64,000 nt of DNA from Mesorhizobium_K quangtriensis (GTDB lineage: Bacteria > Pseudomonadota > Alphaproteobacteria > Rhizobiales > Rhizobiaceae): contig NZ_JBEBMF010000001.1 in NCBI RefSeq assembly GCF_040081925.1, positions 1,054,001 through 1,118,000 on the forward strand, in the 5' to 3' direction. Below the pieces are notes generated by a model, which made no database searches, was not told the DNA's origin, and saw only the letters and a program-made list of their open reading frames with translations. This document shows positions 9,275 through 18,631 of the stretch, piece by piece. Made by a program: the position numbers and the translations under genes. Position 1 is the stretch's first letter, and each line of letters opens with the position of its first letter.

Positions 9275-9713
9275 GCTGTTTCTCCAGATGCGCGGAGACT
9301 CCGGCCCCGCATTGCACTGCGAGATCTGCCAGGGTGACGTCGGCAAGACGTTGTCTCAGCAGTTGTTCAAGTTCGTCCTTGACGCCATCGAGCGCCTTGT
9401 TGACGGCCCGCTCGACGAGGCAGTTCGGGTTATCGGGTTCCGTATTGAATGGGATGAGGCGTTCTTCCAGGGCCGACGCGATGTCGGCCAGCGTGATCGT
9501 TTCTGCCGGACGCGCCAGGGTCCATCCGCCGCCATGACCGCGCGATGACGACAGGATGCCGGCTTCCCGCAGACCCGCCACGCTGCGCCTTACCACGACA
9601 GGATTGGTGTTCAGCCAAGCCCCGATCTCCTCGGACGTCATCGCGCGTCCCGGCATATGGGCCATGTGAACCAGCGCATGCAGGAAAGCTGAAAGTTTGC
9701 CGTTCCGTTTCAT
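9264..9713 (-). CDS. Rrf2-family transcriptional regulator
   Basis: A 149-residue winged-helix protein: MTSEEIGAWLNTNPVVVRRSV forms the helix-turn-helix and RGHGGGWTLARP the wing typical of Rrf2. The three-cysteine Fe-S cluster motif of IscR/NsrR is not evident; only two well-separated Cys occur in the C-terminal half (NPNC and VQCG), so it may sense thiol redox state instead. The promoter-proximal gene of a two-gene unit with the thioredoxin reductase-like enzyme. A TAACTTTAATAGTTA partial palindrome immediately upstream (around 9716-9730) could be its own operator. Confidence 0.85.
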   Translation of the reverse strand: MKRNGKLSAFLHALVHMAHMPGRAMTSEEIGAWLNTNPVVVRRSVAGLREAGILSSSRGHGGGWTLARPAETITLADIASALEERLIPFNTEPDNPNCLVERAVNKALDGVKDELEQLLRQRLADVTLADLAVQCGAGVSAHLEKQRGH

Positions 9714-9812
9714 GTAACTTTAATAGTTACGATATGCGGCGATGTCAAGAATTGCGATGGCAAGTCCAAAGCCCGCCGTTCCCAAGCGCCAGCGGCGCTG
9801 GTATCTGGGACC

Positions 9813-10727
9813 ATGGCCTTCACGATCAGGCAACTTCAGTACTTCGTCGCCGTCGCCGAGCAGGGTACGGTGTCGCGCGCTGCGCAAAACCTTTCCATCT
9901 CGCAGTCGTCGGTCACCGAGGCGATCAAGGAACTAGAAAGTGATCTTGGCGTCGCGCTCTTCGATCGCCATCCGCGCGGACTGTCGATCACTCACCGCGG
10001 CCACCAGTTCCTGCGCCATGCGACAAAGATACTGGGAGACGTGTCCGACGCCCGGCGAGCCTTCTTCAGCGGTCGCCAGGAGGAAACGACCGGACGCCTG
10101 CAACTCGGAGTGACCTCGCTGGTAGCCGGTTACGTGCTGTCAGATCTCCTTGCCCGCTATCGGCGCGCGCATCCGGCGGTTGACGTCTCGGCCATCGAGG
10201 ATGATGGCGATTATCTCGAACACCTGCTGGTCGGCGGCAAGCTGGATATTGCGGTGATGGTGACGTCCAACCTGCGCGACCGCATGGCGCTGCAATCCGA
10301 AATCCTGGAAATCTCCGCCTACAGGCTCTGGCTGCCGCTCGGCCATCCGCTGGCGACGGCGGAGATCATCAATCTCGCCGATGTCGCGACCGAGCCGCTG
10401 ATCATGCTCACCGTCGATGAAATCGAGGAGAATACCGGCAAGCTGCTGGCGGCGCTGGGCACGCGCCCGCACGTCGCTTTCCGCACACGATCCGTGGAGG
10501 CTGTGCGTAGCCTCGTCGCCACCGGTGCCGGCGTCGCGCTTCTGCCGGACCTGGTTTATCGCCCTTGGTCGCTTGAAGGAGACCGTATCGAGTCCCGCGA
10601 TATTTCTGGGGCGCTTCCCGTCGTGCAAGTTGGCATGGTTTGGCGGCGGGGCTCGGGCCTGCCGCAAGCGGCGCGCGATTTCATAGGCGTTGCGCAGGCG
10701 CAGCGGACTGTGCGTCAGAAGCTGTGA
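9813..10727 (+). CDS. LysR-family transcriptional regulator
   Basis: A 304-residue regulator with an N-terminal winged helix (FTIRQLQYFVAVAEQGTVSR, then AAQNLSISQSSVTEAIKELE) and a periplasmic-binding-like effector domain from about residue 90. It lies directly upstream of, and co-oriented with, the polyamine-type ABC transporter operon, with a perfect inverted repeat immediately after its stop codon. That position suggests it activates or represses the transport/dehydrogenase operon; the effector would then be the amine or its aldehyde (inference). Confidence 0.88.
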   Translation: MAFTIRQLQYFVAVAEQGTVSRAAQNLSISQSSVTEAIKELESDLGVALFDRHPRGLSITHRGHQFLRHATKILGDVSDARRAFFSGRQEETTGRLQLGVTSLVAGYVLSDLLARYRRAHPAVDVSAIEDDGDYLEHLLVGGKLDIAVMVTSNLRDRMALQSEILEISAYRLWLPLGHPLATAEIINLADVATEPLIMLTVDEIEENTGKLLAALGTRPHVAFRTRSVEAVRSLVATGAGVALLPDLVYRPWSLEGDRIESRDISGALPVVQVGMVWRRGSGLPQAARDFIGVAQAQRTVRQKL

Positions 10728-10744
10728 TATCGGAAAAACCGATA
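10728..10744. promoter_or_regulatory. Perfect inverted repeat, candidate LysR operator
   Basis: TATCGG-aaaaa-CCGATA is a perfect 6-bp inverted repeat with an A5 centre. It overlaps the end of the LysR gene and sits about 100 bp before the substrate-binding protein gene at 10848. Its A-rich spacer resembles LysR T-N11-A recognition sites. A weak terminator is the alternative, but no T-tract follows. Confidence 0.45.
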
Positions 10745-10847
10745 ACAACCTTCAGATAAATGAATTTGCGAAAGCGACGCTTTACCGTAACGTTCGTTGC
10801 AGGGTTCGAGCCGTCGCTAGAGAACGGCCCCTGTCAATGGGAGATGT

Positions 10848-12008
10848 ATGATGAAATCATTCCTGAAGTCCTGCACCGCACTTGCGCTTGCCGTCAGCTT
10901 TTCGGGTCAGGCCATTGCACAGATCAAGGAGATCGGCCCTGGTGAGGGGCAGGTCAACATTGTCGCCTGGGCCGGCTACATCGAGCGTGGAGAAACGGAC
11001 AAGACGTTCGACTGGGTGACCAAGTTCGAGGAAGCCACCGGCTGCAAGGTCAACGTCAAGACCGCCGCCACCTCGGACGAAATGGTGGCGCTGATGAACG
11101 AAGGCGGCTTCGATCTCGTCACGGCGTCAGGCGATGCCTCGCTGCGCCTGATTGCTGGCAAGCGCGTGCAGCCGATCAATATCGACCTGATCAAGAGCTG
11201 GTCCACTGTCGATGACCGCCTGAAGGATGCACCTTGGCACACAGTGGACGGCGTCCATTATGGCGTTCCCTACATGTGGGGCCCGAACGTCCTGATGTAT
11301 AACACCAATGCCATCAAGACCGCGCCCACCTCGTGGAAAGTGGTGTTCGAGGAAATGACGCTGGACGACGGCAAGTCCAACAAGGGCCGCGTACAGGCCT
11401 ATGATGGACCGATCCACGTCGCCGACGCGGCGCTCTATCTTATGACGCACAAGCCGGAACTCGGCATCAAGGACCCGTACCAGCTGACGGAAGATCAGTA
11501 CAAGGCGGCGCTGGACTTGCTTCGCCAGCAGCGTACGCTCGTCGGCCGGTATTGGCATGACGCCTTTATCCAGATCGACGACTTCAAGAACGAAGGCGTG
11601 GTGGCCTCGAGTTCCTGGCCCTTCCAGGTCAATCTGCTGAAGGCCGACAAGCAGCCGGTCGCCTCGGTGTTCCCGGACGAGGGCGTCACCGGATGGGCCG
11701 ACACAACCATGATGCATGTCGATTCAGCGAATCCGAATTGCTCCTACATGTGGATGGAGCATCAGCTCTCCTCCAACCTGCAGAGCGACCTCGCGGTCTG
11801 GTTTGGTGCAAACCCGTCGGTTCCGGCCGCCTGCACCGACGGACGCGGAATGTCGACCAAGGAAAGCTGCACGACCAATGGCTTCGACAATTTCGAGAAG
11901 GTGAAGTTCTGGACGACGCCGACCTCGAAATGCGCCACGCAGAACGACCAGTGCGTGCCGTACTATCGCTGGGTGTCTGATTACATCGGTGTCATCGGCG
12001 GACGTTAA
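10848..12008 (+). CDS. ABC transporter substrate-binding protein, spermidine/putrescine type
   Basis: A 386-residue periplasmic binding protein. MMKSFLKSCTALALAVSFSG and the following QAIA form a Sec signal peptide cleaved near residue 25. The mature part begins with the PotD/PotF-like strand GQVNIVAWAGYIERGETDK and keeps the extended family fold, including GVPYMWGPNVLMYNTNAI. Several Cys pairs near the C-terminus (CSYM, AACTDG, ESCTTN, KCATQNDQC) suggest periplasmic disulfides. First gene of the amine-uptake operon; the ligand is inferred as a polyamine or related amine. Confidence 0.87.
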   Translation: MMKSFLKSCTALALAVSFSGQAIAQIKEIGPGEGQVNIVAWAGYIERGETDKTFDWVTKFEEATGCKVNVKTAATSDEMVALMNEGGFDLVTASGDASLRLIAGKRVQPINIDLIKSWSTVDDRLKDAPWHTVDGVHYGVPYMWGPNVLMYNTNAIKTAPTSWKVVFEEMTLDDGKSNKGRVQAYDGPIHVADAALYLMTHKPELGIKDPYQLTEDQYKAALDLLRQQRTLVGRYWHDAFIQIDDFKNEGVVASSSWPFQVNLLKADKQPVASVFPDEGVTGWADTTMMHVDSANPNCSYMWMEHQLSSNLQSDLAVWFGANPSVPAACTDGRGMSTKESCTTNGFDNFEKVKFWTTPTSKCATQNDQCVPYYRWVSDYIGVIGGR

Positions 12009-12018
12009 GAACGCCTTC

Positions 12019-12046
12019 CGCCCTTCCTCGCATAGGGGGAAGGGCG
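12019..12046 (+). repeat. Intercistronic hairpin after the binding-protein gene
   Basis: CGCCCTTCC (12019-12027) pairs with GGAAGGGCG (12038-12046) across a 10-nt loop. The hairpin lies 11 bp after the binding-protein stop and 110 bp before the ATPase gene and lacks a T-run. Such elements commonly protect the 3' end of the binding-protein message so that it outnumbers the membrane components. Confidence 0.55.
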
Positions 12047-12156
12047 TCGCCGCAGCGGACGGTGGGAACTGTCGCGCAGCCTGAGCCGGTGAGCTGTTTC
12101 CGAATGACGGACGCAGCCAGCAACCGCTATATTCAGCAGGGGCCGATCGCCAGCAG

Positions 12157-13152
12157 ATGACCAACGCCGTTTCCTTCAAACAGGTATCGCGCCATTTCGG
12201 CTCCGTTCGCGCCGTCGATGCGGTGGATCTCGATATCGGCGAGGGCGAGTTCTTCGCCATGCTCGGACCATCGGGTTCTGGCAAGACGACCTGCCTCAGG
12301 CTCATCGCCGGCTTCGAGCAACCGACCTCCGGTCATATCGAGATTTTTGGCCAGCAGGCCGAGGGCGTTCCGCCCTATCGGCGCAACGTAAACACCGTGT
12401 TCCAGGACTATGCGCTGTTTCCGCATCTCAACGTTCTGGACAATGTCTCTTATGGCCTGATGGTGAAGGGCGTCGGCAAGGTCGAACGGCACCGCGACGC
12501 AGAAGCGGCGCTCGAACTGGTGAAGCTGCCGGGCTACGGCTCTCGCCGGCCGAGCCAGCTTTCCGGAGGCCAGCGTCAGCGTGTCGCGCTGGCGCGTGCG
12601 CTGGTTAACAAGCCGAAGGTGCTGTTGCTGGACGAGCCGCTCGGCGCGCTAGACCTCAAGCTGCGCGAGAACATGCAGGAGGAGCTGAAGAGCCTGCAGA
12701 AGTCGCTGGGCATAACCTTCGTCTTCGTCACACACGACCAGGGCGAGGCGCTGTCGATGGCGAACCGCGTTGCCGTCTTCGACCAGGGCAAGATCATGCA
12801 GATCGGCTCGCCTGAGGACATCTATCAGCGGCCGAATTCGCGTTTTGTCGCCGATTTCGTCGGCTCGTCCAACGTGCTGCCGCCGGACTTTGTTGCAAAA
12901 CATGGCGGTGAACGTCGCTGGGCCAGCCTGCGGCCTGAAGCGGTCCGCATCGTGGAGGGCGAGGCGGGTGCGCTCCAGGCGACGGTAGTTTCCCGCTCCT
13001 ACCTCGGCGGCACGACACGGCTCGCGCTCGATGTCGATGGCCAGCGCATCAATGCGCTGGTGCCCGCCGGCCATCCGTTGCCCGAAGAGGGCGCCGCGAT
13101 CCACATCGGCTTCACGCCGCGCGACCTGCATCTGATGGATGGAGCGCAATGA
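12157..13152 (+). CDS. ABC transporter ATP-binding protein, PotA-like
   Basis: A 331-residue ATPase with Walker A (GPSGSGKTT), Q-loop, signature LSGGQRQRVALARAL, Walker B (VLLLDEPLG) and the switch histidine (VTHDQ). A C-terminal TOBE-like regulatory domain occupies roughly residues 240-331. It powers uptake with the two permeases; its stop overlaps the first permease start by 4 bp. Confidence 0.92.
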   Translation: MTNAVSFKQVSRHFGSVRAVDAVDLDIGEGEFFAMLGPSGSGKTTCLRLIAGFEQPTSGHIEIFGQQAEGVPPYRRNVNTVFQDYALFPHLNVLDNVSYGLMVKGVGKVERHRDAEAALELVKLPGYGSRRPSQLSGGQRQRVALARALVNKPKVLLLDEPLGALDLKLRENMQEELKSLQKSLGITFVFVTHDQGEALSMANRVAVFDQGKIMQIGSPEDIYQRPNSRFVADFVGSSNVLPPDFVAKHGGERRWASLRPEAVRIVEGEAGALQATVVSRSYLGGTTRLALDVDGQRINALVPAGHPLPEEGAAIHIGFTPRDLHLMDGAQ

Positions 13153-14120
13153 GCGCGGCGGACATGACGCTTCGGGGCGGACAGTCCAGCGCCATTCTGC
13201 CGGATCGCGGCGGCATGGCAGGCGCTCTGTCCGATCTGTTCTGGAAGCGCCCGCGCTTCCTGCTTGTCCTGATGCTTCTTCCGCCGGTCCTGTGGCTCGG
13301 CATCGTCTATCTGGGCTCGCTCTTTGCGCTTCTGCTGCAAAGCTTCTTCTCGATCGACGAATTCTCCGGGCTGATCAACCGAGAATTCACGCTGAAGACT
13401 TACAGCGAACTGCTGCTGCCGGCGAACCTCGACATCATCATGCGCACCATTGCTATGGCGGCATGCGTGACGATCGCCTCGGCGATAGTAGCTTTTCCCA
13501 TCGCCTATTACGCGGCCCGTTACGCGCGCGGCAAATGGAAGGCGCTGTTCTATCTCGGCGTCATGCTGCCTCTGTGGTCGAGCTATCTCGTCAAGGTCTA
13601 TGCGTGGAAGCTCATCCTCGCCAAGGAAGGCATCCTGACGTGGTTCCTCGGCAAGCTGCATCTGCAGTGGCTGCTCGACGCGTGGCTGTCGCTGCCGATC
13701 GTCGGCGGCAACTCGCTGTCCGTCTCGTTCACGGGCACATTCATCGTCTTTGTCTATGTGTGGCTGCCCTTCATGATCCTGCCGATCCAGGCATCGCTGG
13801 AGCGCGTCCCGGTCAACCTGATTGAGGCATCGTCGGACCTTGGCGCGAACCCGGCGCAGACCTTTCGCAACGTGCTCTTCCCGCTGGCGCTGCCGGGCAT
13901 CGTCGCCGGTTCGATCTTCACCTTCTCGCTGACGCTCGGCGACTACATCATCCCGCAGATCATCGGCACCTCGCGCCTGTTCATAGGGCAGGCGGTCTAT
14001 GCGCATCAGGGCACGGCAGGCAACATTCCGCTCGCCGCGGCCTTCACCGTGGTTCCGATCGTGGTCATGGGTTTCTATCTTTGGGGCGCCAAGCGCATGG
14101 GAGCGTTCGATGCGCTCTGA
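13149..14120 (+). CDS. ABC transporter permease, PotB-like
   Basis: A 323-residue inner-membrane permease with about six transmembrane helices. The EAA loop is visible as EASSDLGANPAQTFRNVLFPLALPG, the site that docks on the ATPase. A roughly 35-residue hydrophilic N-terminus precedes the first helix (FLLVLMLLPPVLWLGIVYLG). Overlaps the ATPase gene by 4 bp and the second permease by 11 bp. Confidence 0.9.
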   Translation: MSAADMTLRGGQSSAILPDRGGMAGALSDLFWKRPRFLLVLMLLPPVLWLGIVYLGSLFALLLQSFFSIDEFSGLINREFTLKTYSELLLPANLDIIMRTIAMAACVTIASAIVAFPIAYYAARYARGKWKALFYLGVMLPLWSSYLVKVYAWKLILAKEGILTWFLGKLHLQWLLDAWLSLPIVGGNSLSVSFTGTFIVFVYVWLPFMILPIQASLERVPVNLIEASSDLGANPAQTFRNVLFPLALPGIVAGSIFTFSLTLGDYIIPQIIGTSRLFIGQAVYAHQGTAGNIPLAAAFTVVPIVVMGFYLWGAKRMGAFDAL

Positions 14121-14922
14121 TCTCGCCCGCGCCTCGCTGTCGCTCAAGATCGCCGCAGCCGCAGGCCTGCTCTTCCTGCACGTGCCCATCCTGCTGATCT
14201 TCGTCTACGCCTTCACGACGGAGGAGAAGAGCTACCAGTGGCCGCCACCGGGGTTCACGACGCAATGGCTCGCGGTGACCTGGAACCGACCTGACGTCTG
14301 GCAGGCGCTGGGCCTTTCAGTGCAGGTCGCGGCGATTGCGACGGCCATCGCGCTTGTGCTGGGCACGTTGTGCGCGGCGGCGATCAGCGGTTCGCGGTTC
14401 TTCGGCCGCGAGGCAATTTCACTCCTGGTCATCCTGCCGATCGCGCTGCCGGGCATCATCACCGGCATCTCGCTGCGCTCGGCCTTCAGTCTGATGGAGA
14501 TACCGTTCTCCATGTGGACGATCATTCTCGGTCACGCGACGTTCTGCGTGGTCGTCGTCTACAACAACGCGGTCGCCCGTTTCCGCCGGGTATCGGGCTC
14601 GCTCGTCGAGGCCTCGATGGATCTCGGCGCGAACAGCTTCCAGACCTTCCGCTATTGCATCCTGCCGAACATCGGCACCGCACTCGTGGCGGGCGGCATG
14701 CTGGCCTTCGCGCTCTCTTTCGATGAAGTGATCGTGACGACCTTCACGGCAGGCCAGCAGCAGACCCTGCCGATCTGGATGCTTGAGGAACTCGTCCGCC
14801 CGCGCCAGCGTCCGGTCACCAACGTTGTCGCAATGGTCGTGGTGCTGGTGACGCTGCTGCCCATTCTTGCTGCCTATTACCTTACCCGCGACGGCGATCA
14901 GATCGCCGGCTCCGGCAAATAA
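14110..14922 (+). CDS. ABC transporter permease, PotC-like
   Basis: A 270-residue inner-membrane permease with six predicted helices and an EAA loop (EASMDLGANSFQTFRYCILPNIG). The start is placed at 14110 (MRSDLARASLSLKIAAAAG) because the longer frame overlaps the first permease. It pairs with the PotB-like protein. It ends 17 bp before the aldehyde dehydrogenase gene, which has a strong aggaggag ribosome-binding site. Confidence 0.9.
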   Translation: MRSDLARASLSLKIAAAAGLLFLHVPILLIFVYAFTTEEKSYQWPPPGFTTQWLAVTWNRPDVWQALGLSVQVAAIATAIALVLGTLCAAAISGSRFFGREAISLLVILPIALPGIITGISLRSAFSLMEIPFSMWTIILGHATFCVVVVYNNAVARFRRVSGSLVEASMDLGANSFQTFRYCILPNIGTALVAGGMLAFALSFDEVIVTTFTAGQQQTLPIWMLEELVRPRQRPVTNVVAMVVVLVTLLPILAAYYLTRDGDQIAGSGK

Positions 14923-14939
14923 CCGATCAGGAGGAGCTT

Positions 14940-16367
14940 ATGCAAACCCAGATGCTCATCGGCGCGAAATTCGAGGCCGGAACCGAGACCGCCGAGGCGG
15001 TCCTGAACCCTCGAACGGGCGCAACGATCCTCGATCTTCCCGAAGCCTCGCAGTCGCAGATCGATGCGGCCATCGCGGCTGCCGAAAAGGCGTTCGCGAC
15101 ATGGTCGCGCACGACCCCTGCGCAGCGTTCGACCTATCTGCTCAAGATTGCCGAAAGGATCGAGGCGGAAGCGGAGGAATTCGCGAAGCTCGAAGCGTTG
15201 AACTGCGGCAAGCCGATCAACGCCGTGTTGAACGACGAGATTCCGGCGATCGTGGATTGCTATCGTTTCTTTGCTGGCGCCGTGCGCTCGATGCCGGGTG
15301 TCGTGGCTGGCGAATATCTGTCAGGCCACACCTCGATGATCCGGCGCGATCCGATAGGCATAGTCGCCTCGATCGCACCGTGGAACTACCCGCTCATGAT
15401 GATGGCCTGGAAGCTCGCTCCGGCGATCGGCGGCGGCAACACGGTCGTCTTCAAGCCATCGGAGCAGACGCCGCTGACGGCGCTCAAGCTGGCAAGGGTT
15501 CTGGCGGATGTCCTGCCCGAAGGTGTTGTCAACGTGGTACTCGGGCGCGGCAACAGCGTCGGCAATGCGCTGATCAACCATCCCAAGGTGAACATGATCT
15601 CCATCACCGGCGACGTGGCGACGGGCAAGAAGGTGCTGGAGGCGGCCGCGAAATCGGTCAAGCGCACCCACCTGGAACTTGGCGGCAAGGCGCCGGTCAT
15701 CGTCTTCGACGACGCCGACATCGACGCGGTAGTGAGTGGCCTGCGCGCCTTTGGCTACTACAACGCCGGCCAGGACTGCACGGCTGCCTGTCGCGTCTAT
15801 GCCGGCGCCAAGGTCTACGACAGGCTCGTGGCGGACCTGTCGACCGCCGCCTCATCGCTCAAATACAACCTCGCTGACGATACCGAGAATGAGATCGGCC
15901 CGCTGATCTCCAAGCGCCAGCGCGACCGCGTCGCCTCCTTCGTCGAGCGCGCATCGGAACTGAAGCACATCGAGATCACCACGGGGGGCAAGCCGGGCGA
16001 CGGGACCGGCTTCTATTACCAGCCGACGGTCGTCGCCGGCGCGCTGCAGGAAGACGAGATCGTACGCCGCGAAGTGTTCGGTCCGGTCGTTTCCGTGACC
16101 CGCTTCTCGGACGTGGACGACGCAGTCGCGTGGGCGAACGACAGCGACTACGGCCTGGCATCCTCGGTCTGGACCAAGGATATCAGCCGCGCCATGTCGA
16201 CGGCGGCGCGGCTGCAATATGGCTGCACCTGGATCAACACGCACTTCATGCTGACCAACGAGATGCCGCATGGCGGCCTCAAGCAGTCCGGCTACGGCAA
16301 GGACATGTCGCTCTATGCGCTGGAAGACTATACCGCCGTACGTCACGTGATGATCGCACACGGTTGA
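14940..16367 (+). CDS. Aldehyde dehydrogenase, aminobutyraldehyde/betaine aldehyde type
   Basis: A 475-residue NAD(P)-dependent dehydrogenase. The catalytic Glu lies in LELGGKAPV and the nucleophilic Cys in NAGQDCTAACR; the NAD-binding PWNYP segment is present. The overall pattern is that of 4-aminobutyraldehyde or betaine aldehyde dehydrogenases. As the last gene of a polyamine-type uptake operon it probably oxidises an amine-derived aldehyde, giving GABA or a related acid. Substrate assignment is inference. Confidence 0.88.
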   Translation: MQTQMLIGAKFEAGTETAEAVLNPRTGATILDLPEASQSQIDAAIAAAEKAFATWSRTTPAQRSTYLLKIAERIEAEAEEFAKLEALNCGKPINAVLNDEIPAIVDCYRFFAGAVRSMPGVVAGEYLSGHTSMIRRDPIGIVASIAPWNYPLMMMAWKLAPAIGGGNTVVFKPSEQTPLTALKLARVLADVLPEGVVNVVLGRGNSVGNALINHPKVNMISITGDVATGKKVLEAAAKSVKRTHLELGGKAPVIVFDDADIDAVVSGLRAFGYYNAGQDCTAACRVYAGAKVYDRLVADLSTAASSLKYNLADDTENEIGPLISKRQRDRVASFVERASELKHIEITTGGKPGDGTGFYYQPTVVAGALQEDEIVRREVFGPVVSVTRFSDVDDAVAWANDSDYGLASSVWTKDISRAMSTAARLQYGCTWINTHFMLTNEMPHGGLKQSGYGKDMSLYALEDYTAVRHVMIAHG

Positions 16368-16384
16368 GACGACAGCCTAAAGCG

Positions 16385-16415
16385 AAAAAGGGCACGCCAT
16401 TGCGTGCCCTTTTTC
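16385..16415. terminator. Bidirectional intrinsic terminator
   Basis: GGGCACGc and gCGTGCCC form a stem around 16389-16409 with a short loop, flanked by AAAAA on the left and TTTTT on the right. The symmetric A/T tracts allow termination of both the aldehyde dehydrogenase operon (plus strand) and yidC (minus strand, stop at 16429). Confidence 0.9.
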
Positions 16416-16428
16416 GTTCGCGCGCCAG

Positions 16429-18249
16429 CTATTCCGCCGGCGTCGGTTTCTTCTTGAATAGCCCGGCCAGATTGTCCCAGAGCTCGATCTTTGCGCCCTG
16501 GCGCTTCATGATCACGCCTTGCTGGACGATCGAGAGGAAGTTGTTCCAGGCCCAGTAGATGACGAGGCCGGCTGGGAACGACGCCAGCATGAAGGTGAAG
16601 ATCACCGGCATCCAGGTGAAGATCATGGCCTGCGTCGGATCAGGCGGCGTCGGGTTCATGCGCATCTGCAGGAACATGGTGATGCCCATGATGAGCGGCC
16701 ATACGCCGATCATCAGGAAGGCAGGCACCGAGAAAGGCAGCAGGCCGAACAGGTTGAAGATCGAGGTTGGATCGGGAGCAGCCAGATCCTGAATCCAGCC
16801 GAAGAACGGTGCATGGCGCATCTCGATGGTGACGTAGAGCACCTTATAGAGCGCGAAGAACACCGGGATCTGCACAAGCACTGGCCAGCAGCCGGCGATC
16901 GGATTGATCTTCTCCGTCTTGTAGAGCTCCATCATGGCCTGTTGCTGTTTCATCTTGTCGTCCGCGTATTTCTCGCGGATTTCCAGCATCTTCGGCTGCA
17001 CGACCTTCATCTTCGCCATGGACTTGTAGGACTTGTTGGCGAGCGGGAAGAAGATGGCCTTGACCACGACAGTGGTGGCCAGGATGGCGAGGCCGAAATT
17101 GCCGAGCAGCCTGTAGAGCCAGTCGATGAGATAAAACATCGGCTTGGTGATGAAATAGAACCAGCCCCAGTCGATCAGCAGTTCGAACTGCCTAATGTTT
17201 CGATCAGTCTCGTAAGCCTGGATTTTGCCGACTTCCTTGGCGCCGGCAAACACCAGCGTCTCCAACGTTGCCGACTGGCCCGCAGGCACGGCGATCGCGT
17301 CGGTCAGGTAATCCGCCTGGTAGCGGGCACGACCGTCGTCGAAATAGGAAAAGCGCGGCTGGAAGGGCTGCTTGCCAGGCGGCACCAGTGTAGCCGCCCA
17401 ATACTTGTCGGTGATTCCGAGCCAGCCGTCGCTCGACTTTCCGGGAACGACCTGCTTGTCGTCCTCGATCGAGCTGTAGCTTATTTCCTGAAGGCCCTCT
17501 TCGCCTGTGACGCCGATCAGGCCTTCGTGGAGCACGTAGGTCGAGGAGTGCAGCGGCTTGTCGAAACGGGTGATGCGGCCGTATGCGGACAGGGAAATGT
17601 CGCTCGCGCCGGCATTCGACACCGTGTCGCTGACCGTGAACATATAGTCCTGGTCGACGGCGATGGTGCGCTTGAATGTCAAGCCCTTGTCATTGACATA
17701 AGTGAGGGTGACAGGGGTTGTCGGGGTCAGTGTGGGGTTGCCCTCCACCGTCCAGACCGTGTCGGGACCGGGAACTGCCCCGGTGGCATCGCTGCCGACG
17801 AAGCCGATCTCGCCATAGAATCCTTGCGGAAGCTGCTGCGGGTTCAGCAGTTCGATGATCGGGGAAGTCGGTTCGACGGTGACGCGGTAATGCTTCAAGC
17901 TGATATCATCGATCCGCGCGCCGGTAAGGTTGATCGAACCCTTGAGGCTTGGCGTATCGAGAAGGATGCGCTTGGATGAATCGATTGCCTGGAGTCTGTC
18001 CGCAACCGCCGGCTGGGCAGAGGAGCCGGGAATGCTGGCTTGCGGCGCCTGTCCGGATGTCGCAGGTGTCCCCGGCGTAGCCGACGACTGTCCGCTGGCG
18101 TTCTGCTGCGCGGCGACACGCTCCTGCTCGATCCGTGCGGTTTCCCGCTCGGCCTCGATCTTCGGATTCATGTAGAAGACCTGCCACAGCGTCAGGATCA
18201 GCACCGAAAGCGCGATCGTGATGAAGAAATTGCGGTTATTTTCCATCAT
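16429..18249 (-). CDS. yidC: Membrane protein insertase YidC
   Basis: A 606-residue inner-membrane insertase. TM1 is at the N-terminus (ITIALSVLILTLWQVFYM), then a large periplasmic beta-domain (about 60-360), then the conserved five-helix insertase core beginning near FYFITKPMFYLIDWLYRLLG with the cytosolic helical hairpin (KSMAKMKVVQPKMLEIREKYADDKMKQQ). It inserts and folds membrane proteins with or without SecYEG, here including the light-harvesting and reaction-centre subunits. It follows rnpA by 14 bp in the classic rpmH-rnpA-yidC order. Confidence 0.97.
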   Translation of the reverse strand: MMENNRNFFITIALSVLILTLWQVFYMNPKIEAERETARIEQERVAAQQNASGQSSATPGTPATSGQAPQASIPGSSAQPAVADRLQAIDSSKRILLDTPSLKGSINLTGARIDDISLKHYRVTVEPTSPIIELLNPQQLPQGFYGEIGFVGSDATGAVPGPDTVWTVEGNPTLTPTTPVTLTYVNDKGLTFKRTIAVDQDYMFTVSDTVSNAGASDISLSAYGRITRFDKPLHSSTYVLHEGLIGVTGEEGLQEISYSSIEDDKQVVPGKSSDGWLGITDKYWAATLVPPGKQPFQPRFSYFDDGRARYQADYLTDAIAVPAGQSATLETLVFAGAKEVGKIQAYETDRNIRQFELLIDWGWFYFITKPMFYLIDWLYRLLGNFGLAILATTVVVKAIFFPLANKSYKSMAKMKVVQPKMLEIREKYADDKMKQQQAMMELYKTEKINPIAGCWPVLVQIPVFFALYKVLYVTIEMRHAPFFGWIQDLAAPDPTSIFNLFGLLPFSVPAFLMIGVWPLIMGITMFLQMRMNPTPPDPTQAMIFTWMPVIFTFMLASFPAGLVIYWAWNNFLSIVQQGVIMKRQGAKIELWDNLAGLFKKKPTPAE

Positions 18250-18263
18250 GGCCTTGTGGAATC

Positions 18264-18617
18264 CTAACGCGCCTTGCGCAGCCGCCGGGAAAGTTCCGCG
18301 CTGATCTCGGCAAAGGGGGCGGTGAGCACGTCCTCGCGCCCGACGATCACATAGTCGCTGCCGGGCCGCATGTCACCTGCGGCATGGACGCGAAGGGCCT
18401 CTTTCAACCGCCTACGGACGCGGTTGCGCACCACGGCTTTGCCGACCTTCTTGGTCACGGTGAAGCCAACGCGCGGTGCGGCCTCATCGCCCCGATCGAG
18501 CACTTCCAACAGGAAAAGCCGCCCGCGGCGCTTTTCGCCACCACGGACGGCCAGAAATTCGGCCCGCTTGCGCAACCTTGCCGGGGCAGGTTGCCGGGAT
18601 TTGCCGGTGGCCGGCAA
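18264..18617 (-). CDS. rnpA: Ribonuclease P protein component
   Basis: A 117-residue basic protein. The RNR box is seen as KAVVRNRVRRRLKEALR, with GFTVTKKVGKAVVRN before it. It binds the M1-type RNA and aids tRNA 5' maturation. Sits between rpmH and yidC, 14 bp from the rpmH stop. Confidence 0.95.
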   Translation of the reverse strand: MPATGKSRQPAPARLRKRAEFLAVRGGEKRRGRLFLLEVLDRGDEAAPRVGFTVTKKVGKAVVRNRVRRRLKEALRVHAAGDMRPGSDYVIVGREDVLTAPFAEISAELSRRLRKAR

Positions 18618-18631
18618 CGAGAGTGCCTTGC

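Noticed and set aside
12999..14189. Long minus-strand frame over the ABC permeases
   Set aside because: Arg/Gln/Asp-rich shadow without motifs; the plus-strand permeases carry EAA loops.
16519..17979. 486-codon plus-strand open frame over yidC
   Set aside because: Shadow of yidC, which has full domain evidence on the minus strand.
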